DNA of 11,200 bases from CAZAQV01 sp964487255 (GCA_964487255.1 CAZAQV010000056.1:1-11200), one strand, 5' to 3'; shown: positions 1 through 7,641, counted from the stretch's first letter. Program-made: numbers and translations. Notes: generated by a model not told the origin, from the sequence alone.

Positions 1-109
1 AAACTCAAAGAAATCAAATAGAACAAGAGCTGGTTAGGATTATTACTAAAACTGGACTCTCTTATTCCTGTTGACTGCGACATAAATAAAAAATAAAAAG
101 AGTTTGTCG
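1..109 (-). pseudogene. Out-of-frame continuation of the wzy-like polymerase gene (runs off left edge)
   Basis: Seen: reading leftwards in the frame shifted by one base from the preceding polymerase fragment, the sequence is open to the window edge from about 109. Near positions 1-60 it encodes SSFSNNPNQLLFYLISLS. Known from memory: a Gly/Ser-F-x-NPNQ-hydrophobic stretch of this kind is typical of the O-antigen polymerase/ligase (Wzy/WaaL) membrane superfamily and lies about 160-190 residues into the protein, which is where it would fall here. Inference: this is the true continuation of the gene starting at 511. One missing A/T would account for the break, either in the A6 run at 110-115 or in the A6 run at 88-93. 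It may be a real mutation, a phase-variable tract or a sequencing error. The rest of the gene lies outside the window. Confidence 0.65.
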
Positions 110-511
110 AAAAAATGCTAAAGCGAAATACAGCGCAACCACGTCGACTTTTATAAGACCTTTTTTTATCCCGTTAATAACACAAAACATTAACAATAAA
201 CCCATCATAAACGAAATCATGTACAAAGGGCTTGATGCATTTACATCAAATAAAACAAAAACGAAAACTGTAACAACAGGCATTAAAATGAAAAATGATA
301 AAAACAAATACGATTTTATAAGCGCCTGAACCCCAACACCGAACCGAAAGAAAACACTTGGATCTTTTGCCGCAAGATAAAGCAAAACAGCTAGAACTAA
401 AAGTTCAGATATACCCACTGGGCCTAAAAAACGTAGAGACGTCATGTACCCAAAGCCTAGGGCAACACCCAAAAACATATTGACGCCAAAATCAGACTTA
501 ACTAAACGCAT
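62..511 (-). CDS. N-terminal piece of a Wzy-like O-antigen/capsule polymerase, frame broken
   Basis: This open frame encodes 149 residues, almost all hydrophobic, with about four or five membrane segments (roughly residues 8-28, 32-48, 62-88, 94-112 and 122-142). The start is the ATG at 511; the first upstream in-frame stop lies a few codons before it and no strong ribosome binding site is visible. Wzy-type polymerases and O-antigen ligases usually have about 400-450 residues and 10-12 membrane segments, so this is about a third of one. The last 16 or so codons before the TAA at 62-64 (reading CRSQQE) probably follow a frameshift, because the family-like NPNQ motif continues in another frame. 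The gene lies 36 bases downstream of the GT2 gene and is probably the next gene of that operon. Expected role: joining undecaprenyl-linked repeat units in the periplasm. The sequence is markedly AT-rich, as is common for wzy genes. Assignment to Wzy rather than WaaL comes from context. Confidence 0.6.
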   Translation of the reverse strand: MRLVKSDFGVNMFLGVALGFGYMTSLRFLGPVGISELLVLAVLLYLAAKDPSVFFRFGVGVQALIKSYLFLSFFILMPVVTVFVFVLFDVNASSPLYMISFMMGLLLMFCVINGIKKGLIKVDVVALYFALAFFRQTLFIFYLCRSQQE

Positions 512-547
512 GAGTAAATGACAACCAATTTATCCAGCATAAAATGC

Positions 548-1369
548 TTATCCACCGAACCTGCTCAATGAAACTTTAACGAAACGTATGGAAAACTTTA
601 ACAACGATAACGAACAAAGGAATAAGAAGGAAAACGGACTTATAAAGTGCCTCCTAGCAAGAACTTTGTAGGTATTTATTTCGCCTTTTTCCATCTTCCA
701 AAGAGCTGCACTCAGCCCCGCATCACCGTATGCCGCTTTGTAGGAGTAAGCTAATGGCAGCTCAGCCCTGCAACAAATAAGCCCCCCACAGCATATTTCC
801 AACCATAATTGATAATCTTCACTGTACCGTTTGCCATTGGCAAATCGATGTCCAATATCCCGGCGCAGCATGACTGAGCGCGTGGGAAAGCGATTGGACA
901 ACAGCAACTGATTTTTCTTGATTTTATAGAACCCAGAGCCGCTAGTGGAAAATTGAACCTGGCAACCTTCAAAATCACCATTCTCAACCTGTTGACAGGG
1001 GTGGCCTGTTAGACTCACCTCGGGATGCCTGATCATCCAACCATACTGAATTTCAATTTTTTGCGGATGCCAACTGTCGTCCGCGTCGAGAAAGGCAATG
1101 TAGGCTTGAGTAGAGGCAGACCAACCGAGATTCCGTGCTGTTCCCGGCCCACCATTTGTTGAGGAGGCAATGACTTTTATCCAGCCTTTCGGATACCTAG
1201 ACTTAATTTCATCCAAGATTTCTAGCGTGCCATCCGAACTATGATCATCTACCAGGATCACCTCTGCTGGCTTCTGAGTCTGCGCGGCCACAGAAGCCAC
1301 TGCCCGCTCAATCGTATCAAGACAACGATAGCAGGGAATAATCACACTAACGCTAGCTGGTTCAGCCAT
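548..1369 (-). CDS. Family 2 glycosyltransferase (GT-A fold)
   Basis: This is a 273-residue cytoplasmic or membrane-associated glycosyltransferase that would add one sugar from a nucleotide-sugar donor to the growing lipid-linked repeat. The GT2 domain spans about residues 7-200. It begins with VSVIIPCYRC, followed by ILVDDHSSDGT (38-48) for nucleotide binding, NGGPGTARN (72-80), and the metal/nucleotide motif FLDADDSWHP (93-102). SEDYQLWL (183-190) supplies the ED/W region near the catalytic base. A hydrophobic stretch at about 242-262 followed by basic residues may anchor the C terminus in the membrane. The ATG at 1367-1369 overlaps the end of the pyruvyl transferase gene by 8 bases and has a GATAGGAT ribosome binding site, so translation is probably coupled. 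Donor and acceptor cannot be read from sequence. It is the only glycosyltransferase in the window. Confidence 0.93.
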   Translation of the reverse strand: MAEPASVSVIIPCYRCLDTIERAVASVAAQTQKPAEVILVDDHSSDGTLEILDEIKSRYPKGWIKVIASSTNGGPGTARNLGWSASTQAYIAFLDADDSWHPQKIEIQYGWMIRHPEVSLTGHPCQQVENGDFEGCQVQFSTSGSGFYKIKKNQLLLSNRFPTRSVMLRRDIGHRFANGKRYSEDYQLWLEICCGGLICCRAELPLAYSYKAAYGDAGLSAALWKMEKGEINTYKVLARRHFISPFSFLFLCSLSLLKFSIRFVKVSLSRFGG

Positions 1370-2588
1370 CGTTTGTGATCCTATCTCTTATATCCTTTGT
1401 CGCTGCCTCCACCCGCTTACGCCATTCGGGCAGCCTATTCTCTAGATGGACCTTGATCTGGGCCTCGTTGGCTATCAGGTAATCCAGTGCCGAGCTCAGT
1501 TTCTCCGCAGTCAGTTCAGGAGTGGGCAAGATCACCGGAACGTCGCCCAACAGATCCTTATTAATACCTTTCGCTTTCACGCTGTAGGCAATGGATAAGG
1601 TCGGAACCCCACTGGACAAGGCCGCAATAGTTGCGTGAGTGCGCGCCCCAATAAAACAACGCAACTCGCTAATCACCTGTTTGATTTGCGCGGCATTGAA
1701 TTGGGCCGGCATTATCGTGACTGCGTCACCAAGATCCGATAAGTCTGATAGCATTGCAGCCATATAGTTGGCATCGTTATTTTGTTCCGAATTATCCAGC
1801 GGCACGACGTGCGATACCAAGAGAATACCAAATCCTTGGGCGACCGCATGGCGAATAAACTGAATCGTCTCAGCTCTGAGATCTTGTCCGCTGCGCTTGT
1901 AACGTTCAATCAACGGACTGATGTTCAACCCAACCACACCCTTCGGTGCTAATTTTGGCCAAAATGAACGGTCATTAACAGGCTCTTTGGCAAGGGTGAA
2001 TGCCGGATCCGCCATCTGAACAACATTCGTCAGGCCGAGAGTCTCAGTCAAATAACCATAGCTAATACTTTCCCTGACAAAGATCTTGGTCATTTTCCCC
2101 AAGTGCTTCCGGATGGCCGGTACAAAATGCGGTTCTTGCTCAAAGGGACCTACAGACGCGCCCCAAAGAAAAACAGGCTTGCCTAGCTCCATAGCCAACT
2201 GGTCCAACCCCATCAATAAAGACGGTAAGCGGTAATCCAATGAATAATTATCACCACCAACCGCCAAAACAGCGTCGACACTCTTAATATCATTACGAAC
2301 ACTGTGAGGAAACGGGAAGGGCCACCCTGCCTGCTTTAACCACTTAAATGGTAGCCTTTGAAAATGCGCCCAGTACCGGGTGTACGCAGGCGCATAGGCA
2401 TGGACAAAACGCACCCCATATTCAGCGGAGTCTGGCCATTGTTTTTGGTCCCGGGAAATATCATCGGACGGCACAAGGATTTCGGCTTTTCCGAAGACTT
2501 GATTAAGCATTAAAACAGTACTTCGAACAATGGCCTCACAACCGCGGTTACCAAAGGTACGTTGGCCGGTTAGGTAGAACTTTTTCAT
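1362..2588 (-). CDS. Polysaccharide pyruvyl transferase family protein (CsaB/WcaK-like)
   Basis: This 408-residue protein would transfer pyruvate from phosphoenolpyruvate to a sugar hydroxyl pair, making a ketal that adds a negative charge to the polysaccharide. It matches the polysaccharide pyruvyl transferase family: N-terminal KFYLTGQRTFGNRGCEAI, the glycine-rich VGGDNYSLDY (about 110-119), LWGASVGPFE, RESISYGYL, ADPAFTL, and the C-terminal GARTHATIAALSSGVP (about 314-329) followed by AYSVKAKG. A Rossmann-like GT-B type architecture fits the family. I chose the ATG at 2588 because it lies 2 bases after the upstream stop with TTTGGATT as ribosome binding site, and homologues I recall start with this MKK-type N terminus. 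A GTG at 2603 would add five residues. Some family members act on glycans in other ways, so the exact substrate is open. Confidence 0.88.
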   Translation of the reverse strand: MKKFYLTGQRTFGNRGCEAIVRSTVLMLNQVFGKAEILVPSDDISRDQKQWPDSAEYGVRFVHAYAPAYTRYWAHFQRLPFKWLKQAGWPFPFPHSVRNDIKSVDAVLAVGGDNYSLDYRLPSLLMGLDQLAMELGKPVFLWGASVGPFEQEPHFVPAIRKHLGKMTKIFVRESISYGYLTETLGLTNVVQMADPAFTLAKEPVNDRSFWPKLAPKGVVGLNISPLIERYKRSGQDLRAETIQFIRHAVAQGFGILLVSHVVPLDNSEQNNDANYMAAMLSDLSDLGDAVTIMPAQFNAAQIKQVISELRCFIGARTHATIAALSSGVPTLSIAYSVKAKGINKDLLGDVPVILPTPELTAEKLSSALDYLIANEAQIKVHLENRLPEWRKRVEAATKDIRDRITNDG

Positions 2589-2590
2589 TA

Positions 2591-3571
2591 TTAATCCAAA
2601 CACTTATAGAAATTATCGACAGGCTTCCGTTCAGAATAACAGACTTTTATATTCTCACGAGGAAATCCCACTGCAAGCATCATCAAAACGGTGTGTTCGC
2701 TCTTTATATCTATTAATTTTCGAAGCTTTAAATCATCAACCGGCCCTTTACTCCAATTTAAACAGCAAGAAGAGAGGCCTAGTGAGTGAAGCGCCCAAAT
2801 AATCGACATAGAAAACATACCACCGTCAATCCAATGCTGATACCTCTCGCCAGCAGTATCAAACGCGGAAAGATCGGCGCACAAAATCAATAAACAGGGT
2901 ACTTCATGCCCGAACCCTCGATTTCCATTCTGCAAGCTCAATGCCTTATCTATCTCTTGACGTGTATGTAGAGAGTAGATGAACGATGCCTGCCTATTGC
3001 ATACCGAGGGTGTGTTGAGCGCTAGTGAAATAGCTTTCTCAATTTCACTATCGGCTACGGCCTCGTCAGAAAAATCTCTAACAGAATATCTTGAGAGAAA
3101 AAACGTCCTCGGATCCTGAAGCTTTCCTTCAGTTATTGATCGCCTTTCTTTTTCTAAGATCCCACCGCGTTCAGAAGAAAGCATTTTACATTTCTTGTGA
3201 AAATCCACTAGCCTCGAAAAATCTGGAAAACTCTCATTACCAGATTCTGCAAGAAAATCGCCTAAGACTTTTAACCCCACCTTTTCGTGATGAGTTAGGC
3301 TAACGCCTCTATCAACGTACTTTTTAAGATGACGATATAAATCGTTAGCAGCACCCCAACCAGACCCTGAATCACGCTGCCTGAAACTAAGACTTTTCTC
3401 AAGACGATGATATATTTTTACTGACTTGTAATCTCTAACTAAATTTCGACTTTTATCTTTCCATCCACCATATCGAAAGAACCTTGCAAAATCGTAAACA
3501 AACCCAAAAAAAGTATAGATAATATCCCGAACTGGCCTAATAAACTCTTTAACTTCCGCCGTAACCGTCAT
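2591..3571 (-). CDS. Nitroreductase-family flavoprotein with a polysaccharide-locus N-terminal domain
   Basis: This is a 326-residue protein in two parts. Residues 1 to about 150 form an extension of unknown function containing IYHRLEKSLSFRQRDSGSGW (53-72) and many charged residues. Residues about 157-318 look like the FMN-dependent nitroreductase fold: SRYSVRDFS (160-168, the usual RxSxRxF), NTPSVCNRQ (186-194, the NxPSxxNxQ loop), GLSSCCLNW (265-273), LAVGFP (299-304) and a terminal ERKP. Known: the fold binds FMN and reduces varied substrates with NAD(P)H. Members found in polysaccharide clusters, often near pyruvyl transferases, have no role that I know. It overlaps wzx by 4 bases (ATGA) and its stop sits 2 bases before the pyruvyl transferase start, so it is embedded and coupled in the operon. 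I infer modification of a sugar or its substituent, but the substrate is unknown. Confidence 0.8.
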   Translation of the reverse strand: MTVTAEVKEFIRPVRDIIYTFFGFVYDFARFFRYGGWKDKSRNLVRDYKSVKIYHRLEKSLSFRQRDSGSGWGAANDLYRHLKKYVDRGVSLTHHEKVGLKVLGDFLAESGNESFPDFSRLVDFHKKCKMLSSERGGILEKERRSITEGKLQDPRTFFLSRYSVRDFSDEAVADSEIEKAISLALNTPSVCNRQASFIYSLHTRQEIDKALSLQNGNRGFGHEVPCLLILCADLSAFDTAGERYQHWIDGGMFSMSIIWALHSLGLSSCCLNWSKGPVDDLKLRKLIDIKSEHTVLMMLAVGFPRENIKVCYSERKPVDNFYKCLD

Positions 3572-4860
3572 AAGAAAACCTTTATCTTTTCTGGGAAAAT
3601 TGTTTTTACTCCTCGAAAATAAAGCAGAAGCAAAAATATTTCGCTAACAATTGTGGAAGCTACAGCACCAAACAATCCGAGGCTCGGAATCAATGAAAAG
3701 TTCATAATAATATTCAATAGCGCGGTTGCCCCCATATAGAACACCTTTACTCGCATATTATCTTGAGTCACTAACGTGGACCCCATACTTGTAGCTAAAA
3801 AACGAAAAGGAGCTGCTATAGCTATAACGATTAGCGGAATTATGGCGTCAGAATAGTCATCGCCAAATAAAATAGGGATTCCGTAAGGCGCTAAAACCCA
3901 CAACAACACCATGGCAAGCAGTCCTAGCCCCAACATTATCCAGTTACCGGTACGATATACCTCATAAAACCTCTCTCTATCGCTTTGAGCCCACCGATGT
4001 ATTTTAGGCAACAAGAATTTCTGATAAACCACACTAGGAAGAATATAAACTGCAGCCATGACAACAAATATGACATTATATATTCCCGCCACCTCGTCGC
4101 CTTTAATATACTTCAATATTATTATATCACTTTGGAAATATATCAGATGAAAAAGACCCGCCATACCGAAAGGCCAAGATTGGGCTATAACCATATTCAT
4201 CTTTGGCAACGGCGCAGTATAAAAGCTCCGTTCTTCACCGTGGCCTTTAAGCGAGAATTCACCAACACACATACTAAATATTAGTACAGCTCCGATTATA
4301 AAAATGCTGATAGAGACAGATGCGTATACGTAACCTACTGCATACAACGAAAACCAGTTCACCGCCAGAAAAGAAAGAAATACCACAAAGAAAAGACGCA
4401 AGAAATGCGGTAAAAATTGCCAGAGTGCGAGCTCGGAATAACGCTCTTCTAGTTGCAGCTTGGCGCTTGCCAATTCCAATACTACTTGACCAAGCAAGTA
4501 AAATGAGAGCACCGACAATAGAATACGAGTGTTTTCATCGTGCGGCCCGAGAAAAGCCCAAAGTAACAAGGTTGCCAGGACAAGTGACGTAGTTAAGAGT
4601 GTGTATTTTAGTGATCCGCGGAGCCAGCGGATGGCTCTCCAGCCTTCTTGACCAAATACTTTTAGCCAGAATCCACCAACCCCAAAACTGGCCAAGGGCG
4701 AGACTAAAACTACAACTGCAAGCGCCGATGCAAATAGTCCGAAAGCCTCAGGCCCCAACTTTCGCGCAAGTATCACCTGAGTCAGGAACGCGCATCCTGC
4801 TCCAAGAACCGAACCCAACCAGAGCAAAGAAATGGCTTTTAGCGCCTTGGTTTTACTCAT
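3568..4860 (-). CDS. wzx: Wzx-type polysaccharide flippase (MOP superfamily)
   Basis: This 430-residue integral membrane protein would flip undecaprenyl-diphosphate-linked repeat units from the cytoplasmic to the periplasmic face. The N terminus reads LWLGSVLGAGCAFLTQVILA followed by RKLGPEAFGLFASALA, the typical ARxLGPExFGLFA signature of the RfbX/Wzx family. About 12 to 14 hydrophobic segments follow to the end, and length is normal for the family (about 410-480). The ATG at 4858-4860 lies 5 bases after the wbpP-type stop, and the 3' end overlaps the nitroreductase start by 4 bases. The repeat-unit specificity of Wzx cannot be predicted from sequence. Base composition is more AT-rich than in the dehydrogenase/epimerase pair upstream, marking the shift to locus-specific genes. 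The symbol is by role. Confidence 0.92.
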   Translation of the reverse strand: MSKTKALKAISLLWLGSVLGAGCAFLTQVILARKLGPEAFGLFASALAVVVLVSPLASFGVGGFWLKVFGQEGWRAIRWLRGSLKYTLLTTSLVLATLLLWAFLGPHDENTRILLSVLSFYLLGQVVLELASAKLQLEERYSELALWQFLPHFLRLFFVVFLSFLAVNWFSLYAVGYVYASVSISIFIIGAVLIFSMCVGEFSLKGHGEERSFYTAPLPKMNMVIAQSWPFGMAGLFHLIYFQSDIIILKYIKGDEVAGIYNVIFVVMAAVYILPSVVYQKFLLPKIHRWAQSDRERFYEVYRTGNWIMLGLGLLAMVLLWVLAPYGIPILFGDDYSDAIIPLIVIAIAAPFRFLATSMGSTLVTQDNMRVKVFYMGATALLNIIMNFSLIPSLGLFGAVASTIVSEIFLLLLYFRGVKTIFPEKIKVFL

Positions 4861-4865
4861 GAAGG

Positions 4866-5888
4866 TTACTTGGTGTTATCAATGTACCAGGGGATAACTT
4901 TAGCTATACCCGCCTCGATTCTGTATTCCGGCCCGTAGCCAAGCCTGTTCCGAGCTTTGCCAACATCGGCCTGGGAATGACGGACGTCACCACTACGGAA
5001 CTCTCTATAAATCGGCGACTTTGAATAAGGCCTGCCATTCTCTGCCAGGGCCGCACTCAGCGCGTTGAAGAGATCTGTCAAGGTTGTTCGGTCGCCAACT
5101 GCCACATTGTAAACCTCGTTTTGTGCGCTTCGATAAGCAACGGCAGAAAGCAGGTTAGCCTGCACAGCATTTTCGATAAAGCAGAAATCTCGGCTGGTCC
5201 TACCATCTCCATTGATGAATACGTCATCACCGTTGAGCATGGCAGCGGCCCACTTCGGAATAACGGCGGCGTATGCGCCATTCGGATCCTGGCGCTTACC
5301 GAATACGTTGAAATAACGTAGACCGATGGTACTGAACCGGTAAGTTTTAGCGAAGACGTCTGCATATAGCTCGTTGACGTATTTGGTAACAGCATAGGGA
5401 GATAGCGGTTTACCTATGCTCTCTTCTACTTTTGGCAACGCTGGATGGTCGCCATATGTTGAACTGCTGGCGGCGTAGGTAAAGCTGGCAACCCCGGCAT
5501 CACGGGCGGCCACGAGCATGTTGAGAAAACCACCAATGTTGGTGCTATCGGTGGAGATCGGGTCGTCAATACTGCGTGGAACGGAACCAAGAGCGGCCTG
5601 GTGAAGTACGTAATCCACGCCTTGGCATGCTCGCTGGCAATCCTTCAGCGTGCGGATGTCACCCTCGAGAAAAGAAAATCGTTGCCATTGTTCAGGATCG
5701 ACCAGCGCCTTGACTTCGTCCAGGTTGTGCTGATGTCCCGTGGCAAAGTTGTCCAACCCAATGACGTTCTGATTCAGCTTTAATAAATGCTCCAACAGAT
5801 TTGAGCCAATAAAACCGGCTACGCCGGTCACCAACCAAGTTTTAGGCACTTCGTTTAGCTCGATTTGCAACTGCTCGTATCGGGTCAT
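4866..5888 (-). CDS. wbpP: UDP-N-acetylhexosamine (uronate) C4-epimerase, WbpP/TviC type
   Basis: This 340-residue extended short-chain dehydrogenase would interconvert UDP-GlcNAc and UDP-GalNAc or, with the neighbouring dehydrogenase, their uronic acids. Seen: NAD-binding TGVAGFIG (21-28), GLDNFATGHQ (44-53), HQAALGSVPRS, SSSTYGDHP (141-149), catalytic YAVTK (Tyr165, Lys169), RYFNVFGKRQDPNGAYAAVI and SRDFCFIEN. It runs almost motif for motif with my memory of Pseudomonas aeruginosa WbpP, one residue shorter at the N terminus. The six residues recalled as lining the WbpP substrate pocket (Gly102, Ser143, Asn195, Gln201, Ala209, Ser306) have matches here at 101, 142, 194, 200, 208 and 305. That favours N-acetylated substrates. 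It starts 3 bases after the dehydrogenase stop, the same order as wbpO-wbpP and tviB-tviC. The substrate in this strain is inferred. Confidence 0.93.
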   Translation of the reverse strand: MTRYEQLQIELNEVPKTWLVTGVAGFIGSNLLEHLLKLNQNVIGLDNFATGHQHNLDEVKALVDPEQWQRFSFLEGDIRTLKDCQRACQGVDYVLHQAALGSVPRSIDDPISTDSTNIGGFLNMLVAARDAGVASFTYAASSSTYGDHPALPKVEESIGKPLSPYAVTKYVNELYADVFAKTYRFSTIGLRYFNVFGKRQDPNGAYAAVIPKWAAAMLNGDDVFINGDGRTSRDFCFIENAVQANLLSAVAYRSAQNEVYNVAVGDRTTLTDLFNALSAALAENGRPYSKSPIYREFRSGDVRHSQADVGKARNRLGYGPEYRIEAGIAKVIPWYIDNTK

Positions 5889-5891
5889 GGT

Positions 5892-7166
5892 TTACAGCCT
5901 GATGTCGGATTCGTCTGCGGACAGAATGTATTTCAAGTCGTAAATTACCCCGACCGGCTTTGCCAGCGCCCGAATACCTGCCGCACCCAGTTCTTTAAAC
6001 TCATTGTGCCCCACGGCAAGAATCACACCATCGTACTGGCCGGGTTTTGGCTGCTCAATGGGTGCTATGCCGTATTCAACTTGTGCTTCGGCAGCGCTTA
6101 CCCAGGGGTCGTAAACATCCACTTCAGTGTTGTATTCAGCCAACTCTCTAACGATATCAATCACCCGGGTATTACGCAGATCCGGGCAGTTTTCCTTAAA
6201 ACTCAGCCCCATCACCAGCACGCGGGCGCCTTCCACTTGAATACGTTTTTTCAACATGGTTTTAACTAGCTGGGAAACCACGTAGGCACCCATACCATCG
6301 TTAAGGCGCCTTCCGGCGAGGATGATTTCCGGATGGTAGCCGATGGTTTGTGCCTTGTGGGTTAGGTAGTAGGGGTCTACACCAATGCAATGGCCGCCGA
6401 CGAGGCCCGGCCGGAAGGGCAGAAAATTCCATTTGGAACCAGCTGCCCGCAGAACCGCTTCGGTATCTATACCCATCTTATTGAAGATCATCGCCAGTTC
6501 GTTAATCAGGGCGATGTTCAAATCTCGCTGTGTGTTCTCGATAACCTTGGCAGCCTCGGCGACTTTGATGCTGCTTGCCTTGTGGGTGCCTACTGTAATG
6601 ATCTCGTTGTACAGCGCGTCGATCAGATCGGCTATTTCCGGGGTGGAGCCGGCGGTGACTTTCTTGATGTTGGTGACACGGTGCTCCCTGTCTCCGGGGT
6701 TAATTCGCTCAGGGCTGTAGCCGGCGTAAAAGTCCCGGTTGAAAACCAGACCGGATACCCGCTCCAGCACCGGCACGCAGTCGTCCTCGGTTGCCCCGGG
6801 GTAAACCGTCGATTCATAGATTACGATATCGCCTTGTTTGAGGGTTTTCCCGATGGTTTCGCTGGCTTTGATCAACGGGGTCAGGTCCGGGCGTTTGTGT
6901 TCATCGATCGGGGTCGGAACCGTTACGATATAGACGTTAGCGGCTTTAAGGTCGTCAGTTCTAGAGGTGTAACTCAGATGAATTGCCTGCTCAAGCTCTT
7001 CACCGCTTACCTCCAGAGTGTGGTCCTGGCCATTCTGGAGTTCCATGACTCGTTTCTGATTGATATCAAATCCGATGACGGGACGCTTTTTGCCAAATTC
7101 TACGGCCAAGGGAAGCCCTACGTAGCCTAGGCCGATAACGGCAAGGGTGAGGTTGTCTAAGTTCAT
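5892..7166 (-). CDS. wbpO: UDP-N-acetylhexosamine 6-dehydrogenase, WbpO/TviB type
   Basis: This 424-residue NAD-dependent enzyme would oxidise the C6 hydroxyl of UDP-GlcNAc or UDP-GalNAc in two steps to the uronic acid. Seen: N-terminal VIGLGYVGLPLAVEFGKK (10-27) for NAD, VTVPTPID (81-88), YESTVYPG (117-124) with the conserved Glu, AEAAKVIENTQRDLNIALIN (203-222), the catalytic cysteine in GGHCIGVDPYYL (Cys260), and a C-terminal domain with GLSFKENCPDLRNT (320-333). I chose the ATG at 7166 because the glycine motif then sits at the usual distance; an in-frame ATG at 7241 would add 25 residues unlike the family. An AGGA lies 12 bases upstream, rather far. It heads the tight gene run, 475 bases downstream of wzz. 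With the epimerase it probably gives UDP-GalNAcA. WbpO (GalNAc) and TviB (GlcNAc) substrate preference cannot be told apart here. Confidence 0.93.
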   Translation of the reverse strand: MNLDNLTLAVIGLGYVGLPLAVEFGKKRPVIGFDINQKRVMELQNGQDHTLEVSGEELEQAIHLSYTSRTDDLKAANVYIVTVPTPIDEHKRPDLTPLIKASETIGKTLKQGDIVIYESTVYPGATEDDCVPVLERVSGLVFNRDFYAGYSPERINPGDREHRVTNIKKVTAGSTPEIADLIDALYNEIITVGTHKASSIKVAEAAKVIENTQRDLNIALINELAMIFNKMGIDTEAVLRAAGSKWNFLPFRPGLVGGHCIGVDPYYLTHKAQTIGYHPEIILAGRRLNDGMGAYVVSQLVKTMLKKRIQVEGARVLVMGLSFKENCPDLRNTRVIDIVRELAEYNTEVDVYDPWVSAAEAQVEYGIAPIEQPKPGQYDGVILAVGHNEFKELGAAGIRALAKPVGVIYDLKYILSADESDIRL

Positions 7167-7205
7167 AGTGGATGCATTTCCTGAGATGTTGAATTGGATG
7201 CAGGG

Positions 7206-7211
7206 ATTATA
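7206..7211 (-). promoter_or_regulatory. Possible -10 box (TATAAT) upstream of the dehydrogenase gene
   Basis: Reading leftwards, a perfect TATAAT lies about 40 bases before the ATG at 7166. No convincing -35 hexamer is found at 16-18 bases; the best are CTTATT or CCTTAT. It may be an internal start site that lets the operon be expressed without read-through from rfaH/wzz, or a chance match in an AT-rich patch. Confidence 0.25.
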
Positions 7212-7275
7212 AAAATGGGAAGCTGCCAATAAGGGTGACAAGCAACTGTGCCAACGCCCGATTTAGCTCACTTTT

Positions 7276-7422
7276 TTATTGAAGGTCCACCGCCGGATCA
7301 TTGGCCTTGAAAACCCTCACCTGCTGAGGCTTGGTACCCGGCAACACTTCTGTTAGTCCCATTATCAATGGCGCTCCACACACTGGCCAAGTGGTACCGG
7401 CACGGTATAAAGATGCTACAGC
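7276..7422 (-). other. Short open stretch of unknown origin, possible gene remnant
   Basis: Between the second ops block and the dehydrogenase gene, one minus frame is open for 48 codons after a TGA at 7423-7425, ending in TAA at 7276-7278. It reads LYRAGTTWPVCGAPLIMGL, then TEVLPGTKPQQVRVFKA, which looks more protein-like than random sequence. The only ATG (7360-7362) would give 28 residues and has no clear ribosome binding site. I do not recognise it. It could be the tail of a lost gene or chance. Confidence 0.2.
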
Positions 7423-7491
7423 TCAGCTAGTTCCAACTCTGTGTGCCGCCCTCAGCCCCCGGATCAATCAGCTGCAATAGAAAGGACGAAT

Positions 7492-7531
7492 GCTTCATGC
7501 CTGCTACCGCCCCACCAACCATTCTCCAGCG
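7492..7531 (-). promoter_or_regulatory. Second, degenerate ops/JUMPstart-like block
   Basis: In the gap between wzz and the dehydrogenase gene, a 40-base block matches the block at 9049-9088 at 31 of 40 positions without gaps. The ops core here is GGCGGTAGCAGG (7500-7511, minus strand). It matches the exact site GGCGGTAGCGTG except at bases 10 and 11. The hairpin-forming GCGGTAGC and its GGTGGG upstream flank are intact. Inference: a second RfaH loading site serving the genes from the dehydrogenase onwards, 333 bases ahead of that start codon. Alternatively it is a decayed relic of a duplicated or replaced leader. Whether RfaH tolerates the T-to-G change at base 11 is uncertain. Confidence 0.6.
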
Positions 7532-7641
7532 CTTAAAAGCAGTGAAGCTTCGGAGGTTTGTTACGCGCAAGGGGCAAAATAAATATAGGAGACTTAGAGC
7601 TTGCAAGCATTGTTAAAGATTAAACCACACAACCATTGCGA

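Noticed and set aside
6390..7130. 246-codon open frame on the plus strand opposite the dehydrogenase gene
   Set aside because: It is antisense to a clearly identified enzyme with intact motifs, has no family resemblance and is explained by codon bias of the true gene.
7381..7393. Near-palindrome CACTGGCCAAGTG as an operator or terminator stem
   Set aside because: Not followed by a T run on either strand and too short to support a specific regulator.
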